DNA from: Bradyrhizobium sp. Ce-3
GTDB lineage: Bacteria; Pseudomonadota; Alphaproteobacteria; Rhizobiales; Xanthobacteraceae
Direction: 5' to 3'
DNA: 64,000 bases
Assembly: GCF_022835695.1 (NCBI RefSeq)
Contig: NZ_BQUV01000001.1
Span: 1,278,263 to 1,342,262 of the forward strand
The notes under the pieces were generated by a model that worked only from the letters and a program-made list of their open reading frames with translations, was not told where the DNA came from and did not search any database. The number at the start of each line of letters is the position of its first letter. The stretch's first letter is position 1. Shown here piece by piece: positions 25,146 through 33,515 of this stretch. Both the position numbers and the translations under genes were made by a program.

Positions 25146-26420
25146 ATGCTAGCCCCCACGCCTGCCTCGCCCGAATCCGCGGGAATGTCGACCACAGCGC
25201 TGAACCGCCTCGAAGCACATCTGAAGAGCCGCTATATCGACTCCGGCCGCTTTCCCGGCACCCAGGTCCTGATCTACCGCCGCGGCAAGATCGTGCATTC
25301 CACCGTCCAGGGCTTTGCCGATCTCGAGCGCAAGGTGCCGGTCAAGGACGATACCATCTTCCGCATCTATTCGATGACCAAGCCGATCACGTCGGTCGCC
25401 TTCATGATGCTGGTCGAGGAAGGCAAGGTCGCGCTCGACGAGCCGGTCGCAAAGTACATTCCGGAATGGAAGAACCTCGGGGTGTTCGTCGCCGGCATTG
25501 CGCCCGCCTTCCTGACCCGCCCGCCGAGCCGGCCGATGCTGATCGTCGACCTGCTGCGTCATACCTCGGGCCTTACCTACGGCTTCCAGCAGCGCTCCAA
25601 TGTCGACGCCGCCTATCGCGAGAAGAAGATCGGCGAGGTCATCAAGGCCGGCACGCTCGACAGCATGATCGAGGATCTGGCCAAGATCCCGCTGGAGTTC
25701 TCGCCGGGCGAAGCCTGGAATTACTCGGTCTCGACCGACGTGCTCGGCTATCTCGTCGGCAAGATTTCCGGCATGCCGTTCGAGCAGTTCCTGAAGGAGC
25801 GCATCTTCAGGCCGCTCGGCATGAACGATACCGACTTCTTCGTGCCTTCGGACAAGGCGCACCGCTTTGCCGCCTGCTATTCGGCCGACCCGCAAGGCGG
25901 CTTCAACCCGCTCGCCGCCGAGCGCAAGGGCACGCTGACCTTGCAGGACGATCCGACCACCAGCTCGTTCCTGTCACCGCCCTCGCTGGTCTCGGGCGGT
26001 GGCGGACTGTGCTCGACCGCGGCCGACTATCTGACCTTCTGCCGGGCGCTGCTCAATGGCGGCGAGCTCGGCGGCGTCCGCCTGCTCGGCCCGAAGACGC
26101 TGAAGCTGATGGCCTCGAACCACCTGCCCGGCGGCGTCGACCTGCCGGCGATGTCGCGCTCGATGTTCGCCGAAGCCGCCTATAACGGCATCGGCTTCGG
26201 CCTCGGCTTCGCCGTCACCATGCACCCGGCGCAGACGCTGATCGCCGGCAGCCCGGGCGAATTCAACTGGGGCGGCGCCGCGACGACGTCGTTCTTCATC
26301 GATCCGGCCGAGGAGCTGATCACCATCTTCATGACCCAGGTGCTGCCGTCGAGCGCCTACCCGCTGCGGCGCGAGCTGCGCACCATGGTCTACGCCGCGA
26401 TCACCGAGAGCAATCTCTGA
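25146..26420 (+). CDS. Serine hydrolase of the class C beta-lactamase fold (EstB-like)
   Basis: A 424-residue cytosolic serine hydrolase; no signal peptide is seen. The S-x-x-K motif is SMTK in IFRIYSMTKPITS, and the Tyr motif is YSVS in EAWNYSVSTDVLGYLV. DLLRHTSGLTYGF and GGGGLCSTAADYLTFCRALLNGG are the usual accompanying segments. The C-terminal GEFNWGGAATTSFFIDP stands for the KTG-like strand. Proteins of this type act as esterases, lactonases or peptidases more often than as lactamases. ATG 25146 follows the sequence ggagaaacgcctg. It is divergent from the dioxygenase gene. Confidence 0.85.
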   Translation: MLAPTPASPESAGMSTTALNRLEAHLKSRYIDSGRFPGTQVLIYRRGKIVHSTVQGFADLERKVPVKDDTIFRIYSMTKPITSVAFMMLVEEGKVALDEPVAKYIPEWKNLGVFVAGIAPAFLTRPPSRPMLIVDLLRHTSGLTYGFQQRSNVDAAYREKKIGEVIKAGTLDSMIEDLAKIPLEFSPGEAWNYSVSTDVLGYLVGKISGMPFEQFLKERIFRPLGMNDTDFFVPSDKAHRFAACYSADPQGGFNPLAAERKGTLTLQDDPTTSSFLSPPSLVSGGGGLCSTAADYLTFCRALLNGGELGGVRLLGPKTLKLMASNHLPGGVDLPAMSRSMFAEAAYNGIGFGLGFAVTMHPAQTLIAGSPGEFNWGGAATTSFFIDPAEELITIFMTQVLPSSAYPLRRELRTMVYAAITESNL

Positions 26421-26429
26421 CACGACGCC

Positions 26430-26517
26430 ATTCCGCGGCGCACAACTCGTTCTGAGCAAAATCCATCCGGAAAGCCGCGCCGCAGTTTTCCGGATTGCGC
26501 TCTGTGCGCCGCGGAAT
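26430..26517. repeat. Large nested inverted repeat
   Basis: The outer arms ATTCCGCGGCGCACA (26430-26444) and TGTGCGCCGCGGAAT (26503-26517) are perfect over 15 bp. Inside them ATCCGGAAA (26465-26473) and TTTCCGGAT (26487-26495) form a second perfect 9-bp stem. The element fills the gap after the hydrolase gene and may end its transcript or be a repeat family member. Confidence 0.75.
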
Positions 26518-26602
26518 CTTTCAGACTACCAGTCATTTCCTTTGGCGGACTTTTCCCGCTTCCCCTAAGCTGACCGCAAACGGGCACCGACCCGGGGACA
26601 TT

Positions 26603-28111
26603 GTGCCGAAACTGACATTGCCAGTGCGTCTCGCGCTTCTGGTCGCGGGGACGATGTTGCCGCTGATCGTTTTCGCGGTCGGGATCGTGTTTCACAATTA
26701 TCAGCGGGACCGCCAGGCCGCGACGCAGCGCGTGCTGGAGACCGCGCGCAGCATCCGCCTGCTGCTCGATGCCGAAATGCAGCGCATGACCGGCGGGCTG
26801 CAGGTGCTGGCGCTGACCAACTCGCTGCGCAACAGCGAGTTCGAGAATTTCCGCCGCGTCGCGGCCGGCTTCATCGACCAGTACGGCAAGGACGGCGTGG
26901 TGCTGGTGGCCGACCGCGCGGGACGGCAGGCGTTCTCCTCGCTGACCAAGGACACCGCGAGCCTGCCGCCGCGCAACAATCTCGAGATGCTCGAGAAGGT
27001 GTTCACGACCCGGCAGCCGCAATATTCCAACCTGTTCTTCGGCGCGGTGAAGCAGCGCCTGATCATCACCGTCGAGGTGCCGGTGATGCGCGACGGTGAG
27101 GTGCTCTACGACATCTCCTTCAGTCCGCCGATCGAGGTCTTCCAGACCATCATCGAGAAGCAGCGCCTGAACCAGGACTGGACCATCTCGATCTTCGACA
27201 GCGACGGCGTCAACCTGGCGCGCGTGCCAAATCCGCAGGCGACCATCGGGCAACGCGCCTCGCCATCGCTGCTCGCCGAGATGTTCCGCAGCGGCGAGGC
27301 AACGCTGCCGACGGTCTCGCTGGAAGGCGTAGCGCTGATCACCGGCTTCACCCGCTCGCGCGTCACCGGCTGGACCGTTGCCGCCGGGATCGCCGAGAAC
27401 TCGCTGGTGGCACCGCTGTGGCGGTCGCTTGCGATCACCAGCGTGATCGGCGGCGTGCTGCTCATGGTCGGCCTCGGCTTTGCGGTGCGGATGGCGACCA
27501 CGATCGCGCGCGGCGAGATGCTGCACGACCTGCTGATCGAGGAGCTCAACCACCGCGTCAAGAACACGCTGGCGATCCTGCAATCGATCGCCACGCAGAC
27601 CTTCCGCAGCGCGAGCCGCGCCGAGCGCGACAAATTCGAGGGACGGCTCGGCGCGCTGGCCGAGGCGCACAATCTGCTCTCGACCGACAAATGGCAGGGC
27701 TCCGACCTGCAGGACGTGGTCAGCCGCGTGCTGCGGCCCTATCTGCTGAACACCTCCGAGCGGGTCAGGATGTTCGGACCGCGCGTGCCGCTGTCGCCCA
27801 GGCTGGCCCTGGTGCTGTCGATGCTCCTGCACGAGATGGCGACCAACGCCGCCAAGTACGGCGCTCTGTCCAACGACACCGGCACGGTGACGCTGGATTG
27901 GGAGATCCTCGAGGAAGGCCCCGGACCGAAGCTGCGGATGATCTGGACCGAGGCCGGCGGCCCCGAGGTCACAGCGCCGGTCCAGCGCGGCTTCGGCTCC
28001 CGGCTGATCGAGCGCAGCGCCCGCGACCAGCTCGGCGGCGAGGCCACGGTCGATTTCCTGCCCCACGGCGTCGTCTACACGGTGACCAGCAGCCTCGAAA
28101 CCGGCGAGTAA
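26603..28111 (+). CDS. HWE/HisKA_2-type membrane sensor histidine kinase
   Basis: A kinase of about 502 residues. The frame opens at 26495, but GTG 26603 with GGGGA upstream places the first membrane helix (VRLALLVAGTMLPLIVFAVGIV) at the N-terminus. A periplasmic sensor region of about 240 residues follows (dCache-like), then a second helix (SLAITSVIGGVLLMVGLGFAV). The phospho-accepting His is residue 317 in EELNHRVKNTLAILQSIA, and the ATPase N-box reads LLHEMATNAAKYGALS. This H-box belongs to the HWE/HisKA_2 class common in alphaproteobacteria. No response regulator is adjacent. It ends 101 bases before dctA, so it might sense a dicarboxylate or related ligand. Confidence 0.85.
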   Translation: MPKLTLPVRLALLVAGTMLPLIVFAVGIVFHNYQRDRQAATQRVLETARSIRLLLDAEMQRMTGGLQVLALTNSLRNSEFENFRRVAAGFIDQYGKDGVVLVADRAGRQAFSSLTKDTASLPPRNNLEMLEKVFTTRQPQYSNLFFGAVKQRLIITVEVPVMRDGEVLYDISFSPPIEVFQTIIEKQRLNQDWTISIFDSDGVNLARVPNPQATIGQRASPSLLAEMFRSGEATLPTVSLEGVALITGFTRSRVTGWTVAAGIAENSLVAPLWRSLAITSVIGGVLLMVGLGFAVRMATTIARGEMLHDLLIEELNHRVKNTLAILQSIATQTFRSASRAERDKFEGRLGALAEAHNLLSTDKWQGSDLQDVVSRVLRPYLLNTSERVRMFGPRVPLSPRLALVLSMLLHEMATNAAKYGALSNDTGTVTLDWEILEEGPGPKLRMIWTEAGGPEVTAPVQRGFGSRLIERSARDQLGGEATVDFLPHGVVYTVTSSLETGE

Positions 28112-28142
28112 CCGGGCAAACCGGACCCAATCCTGCGACATC

Positions 28143-28159
28143 TTGGCACGCAAGTTGCT
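28143..28159 (+). promoter_or_regulatory. Sigma-54 (-24/-12) promoter of dctA
   Basis: TTGGCACGCAAGTTGCT matches the RpoN consensus TGGCACG-N4-TTGCW at every conserved base. It lies 53 bases upstream of the dctA start codon. DctA genes of rhizobia are classically switched on by DctB/DctD through sigma-54, so the enhancer site would be expected further upstream, within the kinase gene. Confidence 0.85.
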
Positions 28160-28212
28160 AAGATGGGGCGGGTTCGGCCGGCAAGACCGCCGGCAAGAAA
28201 CAGGGGGAGTTT

Positions 28213-29532
28213 ATGTCGACCATCGCAGCGGAAGCCACCGTGGCACGAAAGCCGCTCTACACATCACTGTTCGTGCAGGTGCTCGTCGCGCTGCTGCTCG
28301 GCATCGTCATCGGCGTGGCCGCGCCCGATTTCGCGGTCGGGCTGAAGATCTTCAGCGATGCCTTCCTGAAGCTGATCTCGATGATCGTGGCGCCGATCGT
28401 GTTCTGCGTCGTCGTGCACGGCATCGCCGGTGCCGGCGACCTCAAGAAGGTCGGACGGGTCGGCGTCAAGGCGCTGGTCTATTTCGAGGCGATGACGACG
28501 GTCGCGCTCGTGGTCGGTCTGATCCTGGCCTACCTGTTCGGGCCCGGGCACGGCATGAACATCGACGCCTCGACACTGGATCCCAAGGCGCTCGGCAACT
28601 ACGCCAGCAACGCGCAGAAGCTGAAGGGCGAAGGCATCGGCAGCTTCCTGCTCAACATCATCCCGACCACCTCGTTCGACGCGCTGTCGCGCAATGACGT
28701 GCTGCAAGTGCTGTTCTTCGCCATCATCTTCGGCGTCAGCCTGGCGCTGGTCGGCGGCGAGAAAGGCGAGCGGATCTCCTCCTTCATCGACGCGGTCTCC
28801 AGCGTGCTGTTCCGCGCCATGGGCCTGATCGTGCGCTTCGCGCCGATCGGCGTGCTCGGCGCCGTCGCTTACACGGTCGGCAAATACGGTGTCGGCTCGC
28901 TGAAGCAGCTGCTGTCGCTGGTCGCGCTGTTCTACGTCTCGGTCGCGATCTTCGTGCTCGGCGTGCTCGGCGGCGTGATGGCGCTTGCCGGCATCAATAT
29001 CCTCAAATTCCTCGGCTACCTGCGCGAGGAATTGACGATCGTGGTCGCCACCGCCTCCTCCGACGCGGTGCTGCCCCAGGTCATGCGCAAGCTGGAGCAT
29101 TTCGGCGTCAAGGATTCGGTGGTCGGCCTCGTGATCCCGACCGGCTATTCCTTCAACCTCGATGCGTTCTCGATCTATCTGACGCTGGCGGTGGTGTTCA
29201 TCGCACAGGCGACCAACACGCCGCTGTCGTTCGGCGACCTGTTGCTGGTGCTCGGCGTGTCGCTGATCACCTCGAAGGGCGCGCATGGCGTGCCGGGCTC
29301 GGCGATCGTCATCCTGGCGGCGACGCTCAACGCCGTGCCGAGCATCCCGGCGATCGGCCTCGTGCTGGTGCTCTCGGTCGACTGGTTCATCGGCATGGCG
29401 CGCGCCGTCGGCAATCTGATCGGCAACTGCGTCGCCACCGTCGTGGTCGCGGCTTGGGAAGGTGATCTGGACCGCGACAAGGCGCGGCGCGTGCTCGAGG
29501 GCACCGATGCGGTCGACGTCACCGCGGGCTGA
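28213..29532 (+). CDS. dctA: C4-dicarboxylate transporter DctA
   Basis: A 439-residue dicarboxylate:cation symporter that imports succinate, fumarate and malate, the main carbon sources of rhizobia in symbiosis. Family marks are FLKLISMIVAPIVFCVVVHGIAG, NIIPTTSFDALSRNDVLQVLFFAIIFG, ATASSDAVLPQVMRKLE, VVGLVIPTGYSFNLDAFSIYLTLA, LLVLGVSLITSKGAHGVPGSAIVILAATL and the final helix SVDWFIGMARAVGNLIGNCVATVVV. Length fits DctA (about 440). The start has GGGGGAG upstream. A clear sigma-54 promoter precedes it, as in other rhizobial dctA genes. The dctBD regulators are not in this window. Confidence 0.93.
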   Translation: MSTIAAEATVARKPLYTSLFVQVLVALLLGIVIGVAAPDFAVGLKIFSDAFLKLISMIVAPIVFCVVVHGIAGAGDLKKVGRVGVKALVYFEAMTTVALVVGLILAYLFGPGHGMNIDASTLDPKALGNYASNAQKLKGEGIGSFLLNIIPTTSFDALSRNDVLQVLFFAIIFGVSLALVGGEKGERISSFIDAVSSVLFRAMGLIVRFAPIGVLGAVAYTVGKYGVGSLKQLLSLVALFYVSVAIFVLGVLGGVMALAGINILKFLGYLREELTIVVATASSDAVLPQVMRKLEHFGVKDSVVGLVIPTGYSFNLDAFSIYLTLAVVFIAQATNTPLSFGDLLLVLGVSLITSKGAHGVPGSAIVILAATLNAVPSIPAIGLVLVLSVDWFIGMARAVGNLIGNCVATVVVAAWEGDLDRDKARRVLEGTDAVDVTAG

Positions 29533-29558
29533 AGCGCGCGGCACAAGACCAGATGCGT

Positions 29559-29575
29559 CCCGCGCGTGGCGCGGG
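29559..29575. terminator. Short GC hairpin between convergent genes
   Basis: CCCGCGC-GTG-GCGCGGG lies between the 3' ends of dctA and the convergent small gene. There is no T-run, so any terminator activity is uncertain. Confidence 0.45.
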
Positions 29576-29583
29576 GCGCAGGC

Positions 29584-29898
29584 TTACTTGACCAGCCTCA
29601 GATACGGCGGCAATTGCCGTGTCGTCGCCGGTTCCTGCAGCGGCTCGTCCGACGCGATCATGTCACACAGCGCCTTCAGCTCGGAATCGGTCACCTTGTG
29701 CAGCTCCATCCGAAGCTCGAGGATGGCAAGCGATAACAGCCGCGCCGTCTCCGTATTCGCCCGGTCGGTCAGAAAGGCCTGACATTCCTCCAGGGTTGCA
29801 AGCAGCGCCAGCAACCGTTCTTCCGTGTTTGCGACTGGCATATCTTCCACTCCCGAAGCCGCGAGGTAGAGTCGGGGCCTTCCCCTCTTTCGCTTCAT
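29584..29898 (-). CDS. Small basic-N-terminus hypothetical protein
   Basis: A 104-residue protein of unknown function. The frame extends to 29973, but ATG 29898 has GGAGAGG upstream and gives MKRKRGRPRLYLAASG. The opening KRKRGRPR resembles an AT-hook. The rest is mostly helical and leucine-rich (TEERLLALLATLEECQAFL, ARLLSLAILELRMELHKVT), then SELKALCDMIASDEPL. No known enzyme motif is seen. It is convergent with dctA. A small DNA-associated protein is one possibility, on weak grounds. Confidence 0.6.
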   Translation of the reverse strand: MKRKRGRPRLYLAASGVEDMPVANTEERLLALLATLEECQAFLTDRANTETARLLSLAILELRMELHKVTDSELKALCDMIASDEPLQEPATTRQLPPYLRLVK

Positions 29899-30466
29899 TG
29901 GCCTCTCCCGCCAGAGTTCGCCGGCTTCAAATAGGCACAGATTTGTTCCAGATGATTCAGAACTTTTGGGCAATTGTCCAGCAACATTCCGAAAGCCCGA
30001 CTTGGACTTACGTCAAAGTTTTCGCATCGGCAGCGTTGCAGTCAAGCAACCGAAGAGCGTCTCCGCGACCTCTGGCTGCACTAGCTGGGGTTGCATCCAT
30101 CCTAATACGCCCGTACAATATTGGCTGCCCGTAGAACTACGGGCGCAGTGCATTGCCGCCCAGTAAGCATGCGCGCAAAATCTGTGTCGATCAAACTCGC
30201 GCTAGTTGTGGTTTGGTCAATATTTTGCCAAATGTAGAGGGCGGGGTGTTGATAGACACCTCGGCGCGGTCGACTTCAGGTAGTCGTCCGAGTCGGTACT
30301 AGGGTGCTTCCAATGCGCAATTGCGTTTGGATACCATCCCGCGATCTTCCTGGATTTCGTTGTTCGGATGAACTGACGATCCACTCGAGCTTAACGCGGT
30401 ACATCATCAACGTGTCCCTGACCCGACCGGGCCAGGGATTCTCGATTTGAAGGACGGGTCACAAGA
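29899..30466. other. Gene-poor, AT-richer stretch
   Basis: This 568-bp stretch holds no convincing gene; its short open frames have atypical codon use. It is visibly AT-richer than its flanks. Features include TTTGG-N11-CCAAA near 30213-30233 and several short inverted words around 30240-30310. It should carry promoters for the small basic protein gene (leftward) and the XRE regulator gene (rightward). A small RNA cannot be excluded. Confidence 0.5.
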
Positions 30467-30862
30467 ATGAACAGATCAGCAGCAAAGAAGATGAAGCAGC
30501 GCAGTGCCGGCAAGCCGGACATTGAGTTGGGCAAGCGGATTCGCCTGCGCCGTGTCGAGCAGAAGATCTCGCAGGCTGAACTCGGCGACAAGCTCGGCGT
30601 CAGCTTCCAGCAGGTTCAGAAGTACGAGAAGGGCGTCAACCGTGTCGGCGCCGCCCGCCTGCAGCAGATCGCGACCGCGCTCGACGTGCCGGTCACCTTC
30701 TTCTACGACGGCGACAACAAGGCCCGCGAAGTCGAGAGCCTGCTGTTCCTCGACAGCGCGTTCAGCCTCCGGTTGCTGCGCGCCTACAGCAAGATCAAGG
30801 ATCAGACCGTGCAGCGCCAGCTGGTCTCGCTGATGGAATCGATCGCCGCCAACGAAGACTGA
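30467..30862 (+). CDS. XRE family helix-turn-helix regulator
   Basis: A 131-residue DNA-binding protein. The helix-turn-helix covers residues 20-75 (IELGKRIRLRRVEQKISQAELGDKLGVSFQQVQKYEKGVNRVGAARLQQIATAL). A helical tail follows (VESLLFLDSAFSLRLLRAYSKIK and VQRQLVSLMESIAAN). This layout is common in Rhizobiales, where several copies per genome regulate stress, division or surface functions. The basic N-terminus MNRSAAKKMKQRSAGK is typical. No strong ribosome binding site is seen. A strong terminator follows, so it is a single-gene unit. Targets are unknown. Confidence 0.87.
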   Translation: MNRSAAKKMKQRSAGKPDIELGKRIRLRRVEQKISQAELGDKLGVSFQQVQKYEKGVNRVGAARLQQIATALDVPVTFFYDGDNKAREVESLLFLDSAFSLRLLRAYSKIKDQTVQRQLVSLMESIAANED

Positions 30863-31377
30863 GCCGCGGACCGGATCGCGACGCCGCGAACGCGATCCAC
30901 CATGCCGCAGGGATCGGCCGCAGGCCGGTCGCCACGATCGCCACGCGCCGGTCGGGCCGGGAGATGTCGAAGCGCTGCCATCAGCGATGGCAGCGCTTTT
31001 TCTTTGACTGCGACAGCTCCTCAAAAATTTGTGATCCGGGCAAGCGCTGCAGCGCGCCGCTCCGACTACGCGGTCGCGAGCAGGCATTGCCTCATGGCCG
31101 CATCTCGAGCTGAACGAGCTTCGCGCGCGCCGCTGTGCGTGAGCACGGACCCTTCCGGCTCGCGCACAGGCTGCGCATCTCATGCGGCGCGTGCGCGCAC
31201 GATGCGTCGCCATTCTGTCGCGCGGCCAATTGTCACCGGCGCGATGCGCGACCTCACAACTCCCGCAATTCCTGCGTTGAAGGAGCATCGCCAAACCAGG
31301 TGCACCTGCCGGTCTTTTTTGTCGCAGCAACGAAGTGGCCGCATCGACGTTTTCAGGCTTCAACCAAGGAGACTTCA
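30863..31377. other. Non-coding gap with terminator and leader of the His-rich gene
   Basis: The first part contains the terminator of the XRE gene. The rest, about 370 bp, has open frames with arginine/alanine/serine-rich translations that look non-coding. It ends in the ribosome binding site AAGGAG of the His-rich protein gene. A long leader for that gene is possible. Confidence 0.5.
30971..31005 (+). terminator. Rho-independent terminator of the XRE gene
   Basis: AGCGCTGCCATC-AGC-GATGGCAGCGCT followed by TTTTCTTT is a perfect 12-bp stem with a three-base loop and a U-tract. It is the clearest intrinsic terminator in the window. Confidence 0.9.
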
Positions 31378-31719
31378 ATGAATATCAAGCTTGCCGTTAT
31401 TGGACTGGCCGCGCTCGGAAGCGCAGCGTTGATGTCCGGCGCGGCATCGGCGCTGCCGAACGGGCTTCCGCAGGCCAGCCACATCGCAGGCGAAACGTCC
31501 AATGTCGACAAGGTGCGCCAGGTCTGCGATCGCTGGGGCCGCTGCTACTGGCAACCGGGCTACGGCTACGGACCGCGCCATCACGGCTGGCATCATCGTC
31601 CGCACTTCCACCATCGCCATCATCACCAGGGGTACCGCCATCACGGCGGCCATCATGGAGGCGGACATCATGGAGGCGGCCATCACGGCGGCGGACATCA
31701 CGGCGGACACCGGCGCTGA
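31378..31719 (+). CDS. Exported histidine/glycine-rich small protein
   Basis: A 113-residue secreted protein. The frame is open from 31135, but ATG 31378 has AAGGAG six bases upstream and gives a clean signal peptide (MNIKLAVIGLAALGSAALMS, cleavage near ASA-LP). The mature part has a short segment with two Cys (VRQVCDRWGRCYW), then YGYGPRHHGWHHRPHFHHRH and a C-terminal tail of HHGG/HHGGG repeats. About 30 His in the last 60 residues suggest binding of Ni, Zn, Cu or haem outside the membrane, or a structural role. The family is not recognised. The CDRWGRCYW element recalls small exported Bradyrhizobium proteins of unknown role. Confidence 0.8.
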   Translation: MNIKLAVIGLAALGSAALMSGAASALPNGLPQASHIAGETSNVDKVRQVCDRWGRCYWQPGYGYGPRHHGWHHRPHFHHRHHHQGYRHHGGHHGGGHHGGGHHGGGHHGGHRR

Positions 31720-31727
31720 TCATTCGC

Positions 31728-31756
31728 GAGGGGGCTTCGGCCCCCTCACCCTTTTT
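31728..31756 (+). terminator. Rho-independent terminator overlapping the convergent gene end
   Basis: GAGGGGGC-TTCG-GCCCCCTC followed by ACCCTTTTT is a strong stem with a UUCG tetraloop and a U-tract. Its right side overlaps the stop codon and last codons of the convergent carbamoyltransferase gene, whose end is at 31746. Confidence 0.88.
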
Positions 31757-33515
31757 CGCCCAAGCGGCGGACCAGCAAATTATCGAGGAAGAGATACTCG
31801 ATACCGGTGCCGAGGAAGGTATCGATCGCCTCCCGCGGAGTGTTGACGATCGGCTGACCCTTCACGTTGAAGCTCGTATTCAGCACCATTTCGCGGCCCG
31901 TCACCCGGCCGACGGCGCGCAGCAGCGTGTGGAATTCCGGATTGTCGCGGACGTCGACCGTCTGCACGCGGGCCGAGCCGTTGACATGGGTGATCGCCGG
32001 CAACGCTGTGCGATGCTCGGGGCGCACGTCGGCGGTCATGATCATGTAGGGAAGCGCGAGACCCTTCGGCACCTCGAACCAGTCCTGCACCTGCTCGAGA
32101 CTGACCGCCGGCGCGAACGGGCGGAAGGCTTCGCGCATCTTGACCATCGCATTGATGCGGTCACGCATGTCGGGATGACCGGGATCGGCCAGGATGCTGC
32201 GGTGTCCCAGCGCGCGGGGGCCGAATTCCATGCGTCCGCGGTACCAGCCGAGCACGCGTCCGGCCGCGATCAGCCTGGCCGCCACCGCGCAGGTCTGCTC
32301 GAGATCCGCAAAGCGCGTGATCTCGATGGGTCCGGCGGTGTCGGCGAGCGCCCGGTCGATCTCGGTCTGGGCGTGCGCGGGGCCGAGAAACGGGACCGGC
32401 ATCCTGACGTTCTCCACGCCGCCGTCGCGCGATGCCGACCAGAGCGCAGCGCCGAGCGCGGAGCCGTCATCGCCGGCGGCCGGTTGAATGTAGATGTCGT
32501 CGAACAGGCCGGACTGGAGCAGGCGGCCGTTGGCGGTGCAGTTGAGCGCGACGCCGCCCGCCATCGCGAGCCTGCGCAGCCCGGTGCTGCGGCCGAAATG
32601 GCCGCAGATGTGAAGCATGACCCTGTCGAGGCATTCCTGCAACGCCGCGGCGACGTCGCGATGGTTGTCGGTGACGTCGCGATCGGGCGCGCGGGCCGGG
32701 ATCAGATTATCGTCGAGATGGCGTCGCGTCGCGCCATAGGTCTCGCGATCGCGGCGATCGGTGTTGAGGCGGAGCAGAGGAATCCTGATCAGGCCGTCGT
32801 CGCGCAGCTCCACGGTCCGCTCGAAGAAGCGACGGTGGCGGGCGGGGTCGCCGTAGGGAGCGAGCCCCATGATCTTGTATTCGTCGGAATTGAAATCGAA
32901 GCCGAGATGCAGCGTCAGGGTCGAATAGAGGATGCCGATCGAATCCTGGGCGGTGATTTCGGCGAGCTTGTCGAGCGCGTTGTCGTGCGCGTGATAGACG
33001 GTGACGGCGTGGACCTCGCCCATGCCGTCGAGCACCACCACCAGGCATTCGTCCCATCCGGAGGTGTAGTAGGCGCTGGCGGCGTGGGACAGATGATGGT
33101 TGACGTGATGAACCTTGCCGGCGGGAAATCCGGGCAGGTGCTGATCGACCTGCGAGAGCAGTTTTTCGCGCGAGAACACTTCCCGGTATTGTCGCGCGGA
33201 GGTCGGATCCAGCATGAACGCGGCTTTGTAGGGCGAATAGTCGAAGCCGTGGGAGATCGCGTCGATGTCGGCCGGCTTCAGACCGGCGCTTTCCAGGCAG
33301 TAATTGATCGCGCCGATCGGGAAGTCGCCGCTATGTTTCCTGCGGTTGAAACGCTCTTCGGCGGCGCCGGCGACGATCCTGCCGTCGACCACCAGCACCG
33401 CCGCGGAATCGTGGCCCTGGGAGATCCGGTATTCGCGTTCTTCCAAACCCGGCCAGTGCGTCTTCTTGAACGGGATCGAGCTCTCGAATCCACTGATGCC
33501 TATTACATTCGCCAT
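31746..33515 (-). CDS. NodU/CmcH-type O-carbamoyltransferase
   Basis: A 589-residue carbamoyltransferase that moves the carbamoyl group of carbamoyl phosphate, through carbamoyl-adenylate, to a hydroxyl of a small molecule. ATG 33515 is preferred to two TTG codons just upstream. The N-terminal Kae1-like domain has ISQGHDSAAVLVVDGRIVA, AAEERFNRRKHSG and the metal-binding HHVNHHLSHAASAYYTSG. MAGGVALNCTANGRLL follows, and the C-terminal YrdC-like part has RMEFGPRALGHRSILADP. Length fits NodU and CmcH (about 560-600). It is divergent from an oxidoreductase/adenylation/ACP/GNAT/methyltransferase run and is most likely a tailoring enzyme of that pathway. No nod genes are nearby. Confidence 0.88.
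   Translation of the reverse strand: MANVIGISGFESSIPFKKTHWPGLEEREYRISQGHDSAAVLVVDGRIVAGAAEERFNRRKHSGDFPIGAINYCLESAGLKPADIDAISHGFDYSPYKAAFMLDPTSARQYREVFSREKLLSQVDQHLPGFPAGKVHHVNHHLSHAASAYYTSGWDECLVVVLDGMGEVHAVTVYHAHDNALDKLAEITAQDSIGILYSTLTLHLGFDFNSDEYKIMGLAPYGDPARHRRFFERTVELRDDGLIRIPLLRLNTDRRDRETYGATRRHLDDNLIPARAPDRDVTDNHRDVAAALQECLDRVMLHICGHFGRSTGLRRLAMAGGVALNCTANGRLLQSGLFDDIYIQPAAGDDGSALGAALWSASRDGGVENVRMPVPFLGPAHAQTEIDRALADTAGPIEITRFADLEQTCAVAARLIAAGRVLGWYRGRMEFGPRALGHRSILADPGHPDMRDRINAMVKMREAFRPFAPAVSLEQVQDWFEVPKGLALPYMIMTADVRPEHRTALPAITHVNGSARVQTVDVRDNPEFHTLLRAVGRVTGREMVLNTSFNVKGQPIVNTPREAIDTFLGTGIEYLFLDNLLVRRLGEKG

Noticed and set aside
31135-31377. N-terminal extension of the His-rich protein
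   Set aside because: The extension lacks coding character, and the ATG at 31378 has a strong ribosome binding site followed by a clean signal peptide.
31746-33515. Part of a nodulation gene island
   Set aside because: NodU-like carbamoyltransferases also occur in antibiotic and polysaccharide pathways. No nodABC, nod box, nif or fix gene is present in the window.
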